Shown: piece by piece, positions 32,286-38,913 of the stretch
Position numbering within the stretch: position 1 is the first letter of the stretch
How the letters are laid out: the number at the start of each line of letters is the position of its first letter
Source: Caulobacterales bacterium
GTDB taxonomy: Bacteria; Pseudomonadota; Alphaproteobacteria; Caulobacterales; Caulobacteraceae
NCBI GenBank assembly: GCA_947475655.1
Contig: CANJOB010000008.1
Span: forward strand, 1 to 38,913
DNA length: 38,913 bases
Direction of reading: 5' to 3'
The notes under the pieces: model-generated
The model's database searches: none
The model's input: only the letters and a program-made list of their open reading frames with translations
Told to the model about the DNA's origin: nothing
Position numbers and translations under genes: made by a program

Positions 32286-32906
32286 TTAAGGCGTTCCCAC
32301 TAACATAATACGCGCCAAGGCGCGCGGCAGTTCGCCGCTGACCGCCATATGGTGAGCCCTAAGAAGCATGGCTACCGTGAGGGAATCCTGAATCTGGCCG
32401 CCGATGGCCAGGGCCAGCACCTCCTGGAACGGCGCGCGGGCGATGGCCAGGTCCTCGGTCCCGTCCGGTTCGGAAGGCCCCTGGATAAGCCCCATGGCCA
32501 CATAGCCTATGGCCAACTCATCGGTGACGGAGTTGGAAAGCTGCAGCTGCAGCACTTCGCGCCAGTCGGCGGCGATCAGCCCGGTCTCCTCGGCCAGCTC
32601 GCGTTTGGCCCCCTCCAGCGGGTCCTCGCCCAGCGGCGCGCCGCCCTCGGGGATCTCCCAGCTGTAGTCGCGGAAGGCGAACCGGTTCTGGCCCACCAGG
32701 GTGACGGTCCCGTCGTCGTGCAGCGGCAGGACGGCGATCGCGCGATTCTTGAAACCCACCACCCCATACAGCGCCGGGCGGCCCGTGGGAGCGGTGGCGT
32801 CGTATTCGGTCAAGGACAGCCAGGGATTTTCATAAACGAGCCTGCCCGGCCCGGCATGCCAGGGCTTGCCGTGGTCAACCATCCAGTCCGGTTTGCCCGC
32901 CGCCAT
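32286..32906 (-). CDS. NUDIX hydrolase (ADP-ribose pyrophosphatase-like)
   Basis: A 206-residue cytoplasmic hydrolase of nucleoside diphosphate derivatives. The Nudix box fits the consensus exactly: G88, E94, then REL-A-EE-T-GL at 102-110. The preceding VGQNRFAFRDYSWEIPEGGAP (an FR...WE-PEGG pattern) resembles ADP-ribose/ADP-sugar pyrophosphatases. The C-terminal half is helical (APFQEVLALAIGGQIQDSLT), where EV...I-DS-T is common in the same group. It is the first gene of the run leading to cysE and is divergent from a nitroreductase gene. Confidence 0.92.
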   Translation of the reverse strand: MAAGKPDWMVDHGKPWHAGPGRLVYENPWLSLTEYDATAPTGRPALYGVVGFKNRAIAVLPLHDDGTVTLVGQNRFAFRDYSWEIPEGGAPLGEDPLEGAKRELAEETGLIAADWREVLQLQLSNSVTDELAIGYVAMGLIQGPSEPDGTEDLAIARAPFQEVLALAIGGQIQDSLTVAMLLRAHHMAVSGELPRALARIMLVGTP

Positions 32907-32991
32907 TGCTCCTGCTCTCCCGGTCGCTGGAGCCTTCCCGATTGCGATGAATCATCGGAATCGGATCAGAAGGCTCCATCTTTAGAGTTTC

Positions 32992-33039
32992 GAGCCTGTC
33001 CAGGCGGCGAAACCGCTCACACTTTCGCCTGACAGGCTC
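32992..33039. repeat. Imperfect inverted repeat between divergent NUDIX and nitroreductase genes
   Basis: GAGCCTGTC-c-AGGCG-gc-GAAA (32992-33012) pairs with TTTCGCCTGACAGGCTC (33023-33039) with three unpaired bases in the first arm and a 10-nt loop CCGCTCACAC. The loop-arm sequence AAACCGCTCACACTTT followed by GCTCTA resembles a dispersed repeat I recall from several alphaproteobacterial genomes. A nearby separate palindrome CGATGA-a-TCATCG (32945-32957) could be an operator for either gene. Confidence 0.65.
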
Positions 33040-33076
33040 TAGGTGAGGTCTCATAACCGCAGAAAAGGCCTTCGTC

Positions 33077-33685
33077 TTGACCGTTCCGCCCGCCCCGGCC
33101 TTCGGCGAACCCATAGCCGACCAGGCTTCCGCCGAGGTGCTGGCCTTCCTGGCGCGCCGCCGCTCGGCCTCGGCCATGGCGTTGACCGGCCCGTCCCCCT
33201 CTTCCGCCGAGCTTGACGACCTGCTCCGCCTGGCCGCCCGGGTGCCGGACCACGGCAAGATCAACCCCTGGCGCTTCCTGATCCTGCGCGGGGCGGCCAA
33301 GGACGCCTTCGTCGCCCGCCTTGAAGCCCTGGCCCAGGCCCGCCCCGACTCGCCCAAGGCCACGGCGGCGCTCGGCAAGATGCGCATCCCGCCGCTGGCG
33401 GTGGCGGTGATTTCCAGCCCCGTCGAGGGCAATATCCCGCTCTGGGAGCAGCAGATGTCGGCCGGGGCGGTCTGCGCCACCCTGGTGATGGCGGCCACCG
33501 CCATGGGCTACGGCGCCAACTGGATCACGGACTGGTACGCCTTCGACGACAAAGCCCTGGCGATCCTGGGCCTTGCCCCCGGCGAGCAGATGGCGGGCTT
33601 TGTCTATATCGGCTCCCACGGCGAGCCGCCGCAGGAGCGGGTTCGGCCGGACCTGAGCACCCTCGTCAGCGACTGGAATCCCTAG
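33077..33685 (+). CDS. Nitroreductase family protein (YdjA-like)
   Basis: A 202-residue FMN-dependent oxidoreductase. TTG 33077 is the likely start, with AAAAGG 9 nt upstream. [20 protein letters not shown] gives the FMN-phosphate-binding Arg cluster. [22 protein letters not shown] is close to the YdjA-type RAPDHG-L-PWRF motif. [25 protein letters not shown] and [16 protein letters not shown] complete the domain. The natural substrate of this subgroup is not known; reduction of nitro compounds or quinones by NAD(P)H is typical. Its stop shares CTAG with the queF stop on the other strand. Confidence 0.92.
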   Translation: MTVPPAPAFGEPIADQASAEVLAFLARRRSASAMALTGPSPSSAELDDLLRLAARVPDHGKINPWRFLILRGAAKDAFVARLEALAQARPDSPKATAALGKMRIPPLAVAVISSPVEGNIPLWEQQMSAGAVCATLVMAATAMGYGANWITDWYAFDDKALAILGLAPGEQMAGFVYIGSHGEPPQERVRPDLSTLVSDWNP

Positions 33686-34137
33686 CCGCGCCCGCGGTAA
33701 GGTGCGACGCCCTGATCAGGCAGCCAGAGGCCCTCCGGGGCCGGGCCGGTCTGCCAGAACACGTCGATGGGGATGCCGCCGCGCGGGAACCAGTAGCCGC
33801 CGATGCGCAGCCATGTCGGCGCCGCCACCTCAGCGATCTTGCGCCCGATGGCCACGGTGCAGTCCTCGTGGAAAGCGCCGTGGTTGCGGAAGGCGGCCAG
33901 GTACAGCTTCAGCGACTTGGATTCGATCAGCCACTCGCCCGGGGCGTAGTCGATCACCAGGTGGGCGAAGTCCGGCTGCCCGGTAACCGGGCACAGCGAA
34001 GTGAACTCAGGAACGGTGAAACGGGCCAGGTAGAGCTGTCCCGCCTGCGGATTGGGCACGCGCTCCAGCACCGCCACCTCCGGGCTTTCGGCGGGGGCGG
34101 CGACTCGGCCAAGCTGGGTCAGGGGCGTCTCATCCAT
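33682..34137 (-). CDS. queF: NADPH-dependent 7-cyano-7-deazaguanine reductase
   Basis: A 151-residue cytoplasmic enzyme reducing preQ0 to preQ1 in queuosine biosynthesis. It is of the short, unimodular (YkvM) type. Catalytic Cys49 lies in [14 protein letters not shown] with Asp56. The QueF motif ESKSLKLY (72-79) binds NADPH, and His90/Glu91 occur in GAFHED. Other queuosine genes are not in the window. The 5' region shows no preQ1 riboswitch that I can recognise. Confidence 0.96.
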   Translation of the reverse strand: MDETPLTQLGRVAAPAESPEVAVLERVPNPQAGQLYLARFTVPEFTSLCPVTGQPDFAHLVIDYAPGEWLIESKSLKLYLAAFRNHGAFHEDCTVAIGRKIAEVAAPTWLRIGGYWFPRGGIPIDVFWQTGPAPEGLWLPDQGVAPYRGRG

Positions 34138-34334
34138 GCTTTGCGCTTAATCCACCCCGGCCCCGGCGGCAATCCACCCTTGTGACGCACAAATTTCATG
34201 CGCTATTCACGACTGAGTGCCTATTCGTTGATCACTGCTCGCTTCGTAAGCACACTAGCGGCGACCTACGTTGCACCTGCGAAGGGAAACGCGATGTTGG
34301 GGCAGCCCGGGGGTGCGAGAAGCCACTGGCTAGC

Positions 34335-34352
34335 GGCGGGCGTTGGCCCGCC
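34335..34352 (+). other. Hairpin in the 5' leader of the TorF porin gene
   Basis: GGCGGGC-GTTG-GCCCGCC, a 7-bp GC stem with a 4-nt loop, ends 26 nt before the start codon, followed by AAGGGG as ribosome binding site. There is no T-run after it. It probably affects mRNA stability or translation of an abundant porin message. The rest of 34138-34334 shows a direct repeat CTATTC 18 nt apart (34203 and 34221) and no gene. Confidence 0.5.
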
Positions 34353-34377
34353 GGAAATGACATAAAGGGGATATCAC

Positions 34378-35079
34378 ATGAAGTTTCTCAAGCTCGCTCT
34401 CTGCGCCGCTACCGCCTCGCTCGCCCTGGGCGGCGCCGCCATGGCGCAAGAAGCAAGCGGTCCGAGCGTGTCCTTCAACGTCGGCGCGAACACTGACTAT
34501 TCGTTCCGCGGCCTGACCCAGACGGAAAAGGATCCGTCGGTGTTCGGCGGCGCCGACGTCAGCTCCGGCCCGGTCTACGGCGGCGTTTGGGCCTCCACCG
34601 TCGGCTTCGCCGACGCGGAAGTCGACCTCTACGCCGGTGTGAAGCCTGCCGTCGGCCCGGTCACCTTCGACCTGGGCGTGATCTACTACGGTTACGTCGG
34701 TTCCGACGTCAGCAACGCCGCCTACTGGGAAGGCAAGATCGCCGCCTCGATCGCCGCCGGCGCCGGCACCCTGGGCGTCGCCTACTACTATTCGCCTGAG
34801 TTCTTCGGCGACACCGGCAAGGCCGACTACTACGAGCTGAACGGCTCGGTTCCGCTCGGCAAGGTCAGCCTCAGCGGCGCGGTCGGCCACCAGAGCCTGG
34901 CCCGCGGCAGCTACGGCGTCGACGGCTACTCGACCTGGAACGCCGGCGTCACGATTCCCGTGTTCTCCGACAAGGTCGCCCTCGACCTGCGCTACGTCTA
35001 CACCGACGACGACGCCAAGATCGCCTGCGTCGGCTGCAACCTGAACAAGTTCATCGCCACCATCAAGGCGACGTTCTAG
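34378..35079 (+). CDS. TorF family putative outer-membrane porin
   Basis: A 233-residue exported beta-barrel. The Sec signal is MKFLKLALCAATASLALGGAAMAQ, with the mature protein starting at EASGPSVSFNVGANTDYSFRGLTQTEKDPSV, the characteristic start of TorF/Gcw_chp proteins. The remainder alternates polar/hydrophobic strands rich in Tyr, Gly and Asp and ends in Phe (TIKATF), the usual outer-membrane C-terminal signature. Codon use is strongly biased to C-ending codons, which suggests high expression. A strong terminator follows. Function is probably general diffusion of small solutes; no specific substrate can be named. Confidence 0.92.
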   Translation: MKFLKLALCAATASLALGGAAMAQEASGPSVSFNVGANTDYSFRGLTQTEKDPSVFGGADVSSGPVYGGVWASTVGFADAEVDLYAGVKPAVGPVTFDLGVIYYGYVGSDVSNAAYWEGKIAASIAAGAGTLGVAYYYSPEFFGDTGKADYYELNGSVPLGKVSLSGAVGHQSLARGSYGVDGYSTWNAGVTIPVFSDKVALDLRYVYTDDDAKIACVGCNLNKFIATIKATF

Positions 35080-35106
35080 TCCTTCTGTCGATCGAATAGC
35101 GTACCC

Positions 35107-35146
35107 GGCCGCCGCGGCTCCCAATCCGCGGCGGCCATTTTTTTTT
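35107..35146 (+). terminator. Strong intrinsic terminator after the porin gene
   Basis: An 11-bp perfect stem (GGCCGCCGCGG / CCGCGGCGGCC), 8-nt loop, then A and nine T. It starts 27 nt after the porin stop. Confidence 0.95.
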
Positions 35147-35213
35147 GCGCTGACCGCGGCCATGGCGCCCGGTCCGCAAAGCGCCCATGCTTGCCTCCCG
35201 CAGCGGAGGCGAC

Positions 35214-35780
35214 ATGCCCCAGGCCCATTCCCCCGAATTCACCGCGGCCGCGCGCCGCTTCTTCGACAAGTCGCCCGAGCAGCTAAGCGAACACCAGCAC
35301 AAGGTGCTGAAGCGCTCGATCTCGCGCCAGGCGCTGGACATCGACCTCGCCGCGCCCGAGCCGAGCTTCGGTCAGAGGCTGGCCGACCGGGTCGCGGCTG
35401 TCGGCGGATCATGGGCCTTCATCATCGGCTTCGGCGTCGTGCTGATCGCCTGGGTTGGACTGAACGTGGCCCTGGCGACGAAGGCGTTCGACCCCTACCC
35501 CTTCATCTTCCTCAACCTGATGCTGTCGATGCTGGCGGCGATCCAGGCCCCGGTCATCATGATGAGTCAGAACCGGCAGGGGGCGAAAGACCGGGCCGAC
35601 GCCGCCCACGACTACGAGGTCAACCTCAAGGCCGAGATCGAGATCATGGCCCTGCACGACAAGCTCGACCAACTGCGGGCGCAGGACATTGAAGCCCTGA
35701 TCGGCAAGCAGAACGAGCAGATCGCCCTGCTGACCCGCCTGGTGCGCGCGAGGCCAGCCAAACCGCGCGCCACTGGCTGA
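35214..35780 (+). CDS. DUF1003 domain-containing membrane protein
   Basis: A 188-residue inner-membrane protein. ATG 35214 (MPQAHSPEF) has GGAGG 4 nt upstream; the track start at 35187 is less likely. A basic N-terminal region precedes two transmembrane helices (FIIGFGVVLIAWVGLNVAL and FIFLNLMLSMLAAIQAPVIMM), then the DUF1003 signature MMSQNRQGAKDRADAAHDYEVNLKAE. A helical coiled-coil-like tail follows (IMALHDKLDQLRAQDIEAL). The function of the family is unknown. It is a single gene between a terminator and a convergent tRNA. Confidence 0.93.
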   Translation: MPQAHSPEFTAAARRFFDKSPEQLSEHQHKVLKRSISRQALDIDLAAPEPSFGQRLADRVAAVGGSWAFIIGFGVVLIAWVGLNVALATKAFDPYPFIFLNLMLSMLAAIQAPVIMMSQNRQGAKDRADAAHDYEVNLKAEIEIMALHDKLDQLRAQDIEALIGKQNEQIALLTRLVRARPAKPRATG

Positions 35781-35782
35781 CT

Positions 35783-35871
35783 TTTGGTGCGGACGGAGGG
35801 AGTCGAACCCTCACTCCCTTGCGGGAAACGGATTTTAAGTCCGGTGCGTCTACCAGTTCCGCCACGTCCAC
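35783..35871 (-). tRNA. tRNA-Leu (anticodon TAA)
   Basis: An 89-nt class II tRNA including encoded CCA. The acceptor stem is GTGGACG/CGTCCGC (one G-U pair). The anticodon arm CGGAC-TTAAAAT-CCG has anticodon TAA. There is a long variable arm with CCCGCAAGGGAG-type stem, and the T-arm GAGGG-TTCGACT-CCCTC. It reads the UUA codon, very rare in this high-GC genome, and UUG by wobble. Confidence 0.96.
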
Positions 35872-35907
35872 CTGAATGTAGGTCGTGCCACAGAGGCACG
35901 ACGGACG

Positions 35908-36666
35908 CTAGGCGTCGACCAGCGTCGCCCCGGTGATGCCCGCGCCCTCGAGGGCGGCGATCAGGTCGCCGACGGCGCGTTCCAGCTCCGCCTCGTCGCG
36001 GCCGCGCAGCACCAGGTTGGAGCCGAAGCCGTCGGGCCCGAAGAACGGATAGCTACCCATCGACATCTCCGGATAGGCGCGCGCCGTGGCCTCCAGCGGC
36101 GCGGCGATCACGCCCTCGCCGAATTTCTCCACCCGCACCGTGCGCGACAGCACTACCGCCCCGCCTTTGAGACGCCAGCCCACGTCGTTGAGCATGCCGC
36201 GCATGATCGAGGGCACGCCGGCCAGGACGAACACATTGCCGATCATGAAGCCGGGCGGCCCCTGCACCGGGTTGGCGATCAGCTCGCCCCCGTCCGGCAC
36301 CCGCGCCATGCGGCGGCGGGCGGCGTTCAGGTCGCCCGCCGCGTAGCGCTTCTCCATCATGGCGATGATCTCGGGGTGTTCGTACAGCTTCACACCGAAC
36401 GCGGCGGCGACGCCGTCGGCGGTGATGTCGTCGTGGGTCGGGCCGATGCCGCCGGTGGTGATCACATAGTCCCAGCGCCCCCGCAGGGCGTTCACGGCGG
36501 CGACGATGTCTTCCAGCACGTCGCTGACCACGCGGGCCTCAGCCACCTCCACCCCCAGCACGCCGAGGAACTTGGCGATGGCGCTCAGGTTGATGTCCTG
36601 GGTGCGGCCGGAGAGGATCTCGTCGCCGACGATCAGGACGGCGGCGGTGACGCGCTGGACAGACAT
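35908..36666 (-). CDS. CinA N-terminal-like / molybdopterin-binding domain protein
   Basis: A 252-residue cytoplasmic protein with the MoaB/MogA-type fold of competence/damage-inducible protein A: AAVLIVGDEILSGRTQDINLS at the N-terminus and YVITTGGIGPTHDDITADGVAAAFG as substrate-binding signature. VQGPPGFMIGNVFVLAGVPSIM follows. It lacks the C-terminal CinA/PncC deamidase domain, as is common in alphaproteobacteria where that domain is a separate gene. Name tradition links the family to competence; a nucleotide-repair or pyrophosphatase role is more likely. Confidence 0.92.
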   Translation of the reverse strand: MSVQRVTAAVLIVGDEILSGRTQDINLSAIAKFLGVLGVEVAEARVVSDVLEDIVAAVNALRGRWDYVITTGGIGPTHDDITADGVAAAFGVKLYEHPEIIAMMEKRYAAGDLNAARRRMARVPDGGELIANPVQGPPGFMIGNVFVLAGVPSIMRGMLNDVGWRLKGGAVVLSRTVRVEKFGEGVIAAPLEATARAYPEMSMGSYPFFGPDGFGSNLVLRGRDEAELERAVGDLIAALEGAGITGATLVDA

Positions 36667-36721
36667 GCAGAACTCCGGTTTCCGCTTCCCGCGGACGTAT
36701 CGCTTAGGATAACCGGCGCGG

Positions 36722-37429
36722 ATGCAGTTTCCAGGCCCTCTCGCCCACGGCGTGCTGATCGACCGCTACAAGCGCTTCTTCGCCGACGTGATGCTGGACG
36801 ACGGGCGCGCCGTCACCGCCCACTGCCCCAATCCGGGCGCCATGCTGGGGCTGAAGTCACCGGGCATGGGCGTCTGGGTCAGCCTCTCCGACAATCCCAA
36901 GCGCAGCCTGGCCTGGACCCTGGAGATGGCGGAGGCCGACGGGGTTCTGGTCGGCGTCAACACCCTGCACCCCAACCGGCTGGTGGCCGAGGCCCTCAGC
37001 GATGACGCCATTCCGCACCTGGTCGGCTACGAGACCATCCGCCGCGAGGTCCGCTACGGCGAGGCCAGCCGGGTCGATTTCCTGCTCACCGGACCTGATC
37101 GCCCGGCCTGCTGGCTGGAGATCAAGAACTGCCATTTCATGCGAACGCCCGGCCTGGCCGAGTTCCCCGACTGCGTCGCCGCCCGCTCGGCCAAGCACCT
37201 GCGCGAGCTGGAGGCCATGGTCGCCGCCGGCGACCGCGCGGTCGTGCTGTTCGTGGTCCAGCGCGAGGACTGCGAGGCCTTCAGCGCCTGCCGCGACCTC
37301 GACCCGGTCTTCGCCGCCGCCCTCGACCATGCCGCCGACGCAGGGGTGGAGGTGATGGTCCACGCCTGCGCCATGTCAAACAAGGCAATACGGATAGCGT
37401 GGCCACTGGTATGGCGGCGTTCGCCTTGA
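36722..37429 (+). CDS. sfsA: DNA/RNA nuclease SfsA family protein
   Basis: A 235-residue cytoplasmic protein with an N-terminal OB-like region ([33 protein letters not shown]) and a C-terminal nuclease-like domain, seen as [11 protein letters not shown] and [11 protein letters not shown] (D...E-K pattern as in PD-(D/E)XK enzymes), followed by [16 protein letters not shown]. It was first described as a regulator of sugar fermentation in E. coli; the nuclease fold makes nucleic-acid cleavage more plausible. It is divergent from the CinA-like gene, 55 nt apart, with AGGAT upstream of ATG. Confidence 0.94.
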   Translation: MQFPGPLAHGVLIDRYKRFFADVMLDDGRAVTAHCPNPGAMLGLKSPGMGVWVSLSDNPKRSLAWTLEMAEADGVLVGVNTLHPNRLVAEALSDDAIPHLVGYETIRREVRYGEASRVDFLLTGPDRPACWLEIKNCHFMRTPGLAEFPDCVAARSAKHLRELEAMVAAGDRAVVLFVVQREDCEAFSACRDLDPVFAAALDHAADAGVEVMVHACAMSNKAIRIAWPLVWRRSP

Positions 37430-37486
37430 CTCCGGCCGGGGCGAGCGCCTAGGGCTCGGACTGCCGGCGGCGCCGGCCGTAAGCGT

Positions 37487-37511
37487 TCAACGTCATTCAA
37501 CGCACTCAACG
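37487..37511 (+). promoter_or_regulatory. Three TCAACG repeats upstream of the MFS gene
   Basis: TCAACG occurs at 37487, 37497 and 37506, spaced 9-10 nt, about one helical turn. A hairpin-like CGATCC...GGATCG follows directly (37510-37526). The location, 68-92 nt before the MFS start, suits an operator. No known factor matches. Confidence 0.4.
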
Positions 37512-37578
37512 ATCCTCGGGGGATCGGGGTGCGTTACGCGTCGCGCCCCGTCGATCGAGGACAGATCCGGAGCGCGCC

Positions 37579-38766
37579 TTGGCCTCATCATCGACCGCCG
37601 ATCCGGCCAAGCGCCAGCTGCTGCTGCTCGTCGCCGCCCTGTTCGTCGCCTACATGTGCGTCGGCATGTCCCTGCCGGTGACGCCGGTGTTCGCCAACAA
37701 GGTGCTGGGGTTCGACGCCTTATGGGCGGGGGTCGCCGTCGGCGCGGCCTTCCTGGCGACGATCCTGACGCGCGGCCATGCGGGCAAGCTCACCGACCAG
37801 GCCGGACCCAAGAAGGCGGTGGTCCGCGGTTTCTGCTTCTATGTGGTCAGCGCCATCGTCTCGGCCGCCGCCGGGCTTTGCATCCAGTGGCCGCAGGCCG
37901 CCTACGCCGTCCTGATCGCCGGACGGGTGCTGCTGGGCCTGGGCGAGAGCCTGGTCACGGTCGGGGTCGTCACCTGGGGCATCGGCATCGTTGGCCTGCC
38001 CCGCTCGGCCACGGCCTTGGCCTGGATCGGGGCGGCGCTGTACGGCGCCCTGGCCATCGGCGCCGCCGTGGGCCTGAGCCTGCTGGACCGGGCCGGGTTC
38101 GCCGGCGTGATGGCGGTCAGCCTGATCCTGCCTTGCCTCGGCCTGGCCCTGGTCGGCCGCCTGCCCGCCCTGCCGCCGCATCCCGGCGAGCGGCCATCGC
38201 TCTGGAAGGTGGTCGGCAGGATCTGGCTGCATGGACTTGTGGTGTGTGGGCAGGGCGTCGGGTTCGCCGCCATAGGCGCCTTCTTCGCCCTCCACTTCCT
38301 CGACCAGAACTGGGCCTACGCCGGCGTCGGCGTCACCGCCTTCGGCGCCGGCTTCGTGCTGGTCCGCCTGCTGTTCGGCAGGACGCCGGACCGCTTCGGC
38401 GGGATCAACGTCGCCCTGGTCTCGCTGGCGGTCGAACTGGTCGGCCAGGCGCTGATCTGGCTTGGGCCGAGCCCGGAGGTCGCCCTGGTCGGCGCCTTCC
38501 TCACCGGCTTGGGATGCTCGCTGGTCTATCCCGCCATGGGGCGGGAGGTCGTGCGCATCGTCGAGCCGCACCTGCGCGGCACGGCCATGGGCGGCTTCAG
38601 CGCCTTCCAGGACCTGGCCTACGGCCTGACCGGACCGCTGGCGGGGTTCGTGGCCGACCGCAGCGGCTACGCCGACACCTTCCTGATCGGCGCCGTCGCC
38701 GCCGGCATGGGTCTGATCATCGCCTTCATCCTCAAGACGAGGCCGCCCGTCCCGCCCGGGTCTTGA
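37579..38766 (+). CDS. MFS transporter, YhhS-like
   Basis: A 395-residue inner-membrane transporter with 12 helices. TTG 37579 is supported by GGAG 6 nt upstream; there is no ATG at the expected N-terminus. The pattern closely follows the YhhS group: SLPVTPVFANKVLGFDALWAGVAVGAAFLATILTR, HAGKLTDQAGPKKAVV in loop 2-3, GRVLLGLGESLVTVGVVTWGIGIVG, VGRIWLHGLVV and GRTPDRFGGINVALVSLAVELVGQ. YhhS-like proteins are exporters of uncertain substrate (arabinose or drugs have been suggested for relatives). It is monocistronic as far as visible, with possible operator repeats upstream. Confidence 0.93.
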   Translation: MASSSTADPAKRQLLLLVAALFVAYMCVGMSLPVTPVFANKVLGFDALWAGVAVGAAFLATILTRGHAGKLTDQAGPKKAVVRGFCFYVVSAIVSAAAGLCIQWPQAAYAVLIAGRVLLGLGESLVTVGVVTWGIGIVGLPRSATALAWIGAALYGALAIGAAVGLSLLDRAGFAGVMAVSLILPCLGLALVGRLPALPPHPGERPSLWKVVGRIWLHGLVVCGQGVGFAAIGAFFALHFLDQNWAYAGVGVTAFGAGFVLVRLLFGRTPDRFGGINVALVSLAVELVGQALIWLGPSPEVALVGAFLTGLGCSLVYPAMGREVVRIVEPHLRGTAMGGFSAFQDLAYGLTGPLAGFVADRSGYADTFLIGAVAAGMGLIIAFILKTRPPVPPGS

Positions 38767-38852
38767 TCCGCCAGGCATCGGAGACCACCGCCAAGCGAAA
38801 GCGGCGAAAAGGCTCAAGGCCCCGCCGCGATTTCGGAGCGGTTGAATTCCTG

Positions 38853-38861
38853 TGCTATGAT
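38853..38861 (+). promoter_or_regulatory. Candidate extended -10 promoter at the right edge
   Basis: TGCTATGAT, i.e. TG-n-TATGAT, an extended -10 form and also close to the Caulobacter GCTANAWC element. No good -35 at standard spacing. It would serve a gene beyond the window; 38767-38913 holds no gene that I can support. Confidence 0.3.
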
Positions 38862-38913
38862 TGCGACATAAGTTTCCTGCAAGATCATACCGGCCCGCCC
38901 TCCCTGCCCGGCC

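Noticed and set aside
34138-34377. TTGATCA near 34232 as an FNR/FixK box for the porin gene
   Set aside because: Only one half-site is present; the ATCAA half at the correct spacing is missing.
33682-34377. preQ1 riboswitch for queF
   Set aside because: No H-type pseudoknot pattern or A-rich tail is visible in the short region before the queF start.

Overview
The window is high-GC DNA (close to 70% G+C by eye) from an alphaproteobacterium, most likely a member of the Caulobacterales such as Caulobacter or Phenylobacterium. This rests on the protein families present: a class II DAHP synthase, a TorF-type porin, the DUF3126-cysE pair, an MlaE permease with a fused STAS domain, and OpgH/OpgD. 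It also rests on promoter-like sequences of the Caulobacter housekeeping type (TTGaCgS, 10-14 nt, GCTANAWC) and on CCCCGC-GAAA-GCGGGG hairpin repeats. The placement is inferred from recognised families, not from a database search. Most of the window reads as ordinary chromosome. I see no transposase, integrase, phage gene or CRISPR array.

Layout. 1-2284 (+): the C-terminal half of the glucan glucosyltransferase OpgH and a conserved protein of unknown function. 2281-9755 (-): a closely packed run glmU, rpiA, gor, O-antigen ligase, class II DAHP synthase, MATE exporter, with overlapping stop/start codons at two junctions. 9820-10630 (+): phosphoglycolate phosphatase and tRNA-Val(CAC). 10870-12322 (-): a two-gene unit of an XRE-type regulator and a 371-residue protein I cannot assign, flanked by the only clearly AT-rich patches noticed in the window. 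12487-14058: a small membrane protein convergent with an MFS exporter. 14110-18306 (+): an NTF2-like protein, three tandem paralogous secreted metallo-beta-lactamase-fold hydrolases (the middle one has a frameshifted signal peptide) and a DUF4386-like membrane protein. 18383-21560 (+): a small lipoprotein, a Wzx-like flippase and a GT39-like polytopic membrane protein. 21715-24653: a D-2-hydroxyacid dehydrogenase-type flavoprotein convergent with OpgD. 24802-28428 (+): a four-gene Mla-type lipid transport operon. 28527-29989 (-): folD and a gamma carbonic anhydrase. 30286-31077 (+): PhoH. 31155-32906 (-): NUDIX hydrolase, cysE, DUF3126. 33077-38766: nitroreductase, QueF, TorF porin, DUF1003 protein, tRNA-Leu(UAA), CinA-like protein, SfsA and a YhhS-like MFS transporter.

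Functional themes. Cell-envelope biology dominates: osmoregulated periplasmic glucans (OpgH, OpgD), UDP-GlcNAc supply (GlmU), O-antigen ligation, lipid-linked sugar flipping, phospholipid transport (MlaE/F/D plus auxiliary lipoprotein) and a porin. Around these sit central metabolism genes (RpiA, Gph, FolD, DAHP synthase, CysE), redox functions (Gor, nitroreductase) and queuosine synthesis (QueF).

The parts most worth a second look are: the XRE plus unknown-protein cassette and its flanking AT-rich inverted motif; the MBL-fold triplication with a one-base lesion and a GTGA restart in the middle copy; two genes (the flavoprotein and phoH) with a strong intrinsic terminator placed just upstream of their ribosome binding region, suggesting leader control or an upstream small RNA; and several inverted-repeat elements between genes.
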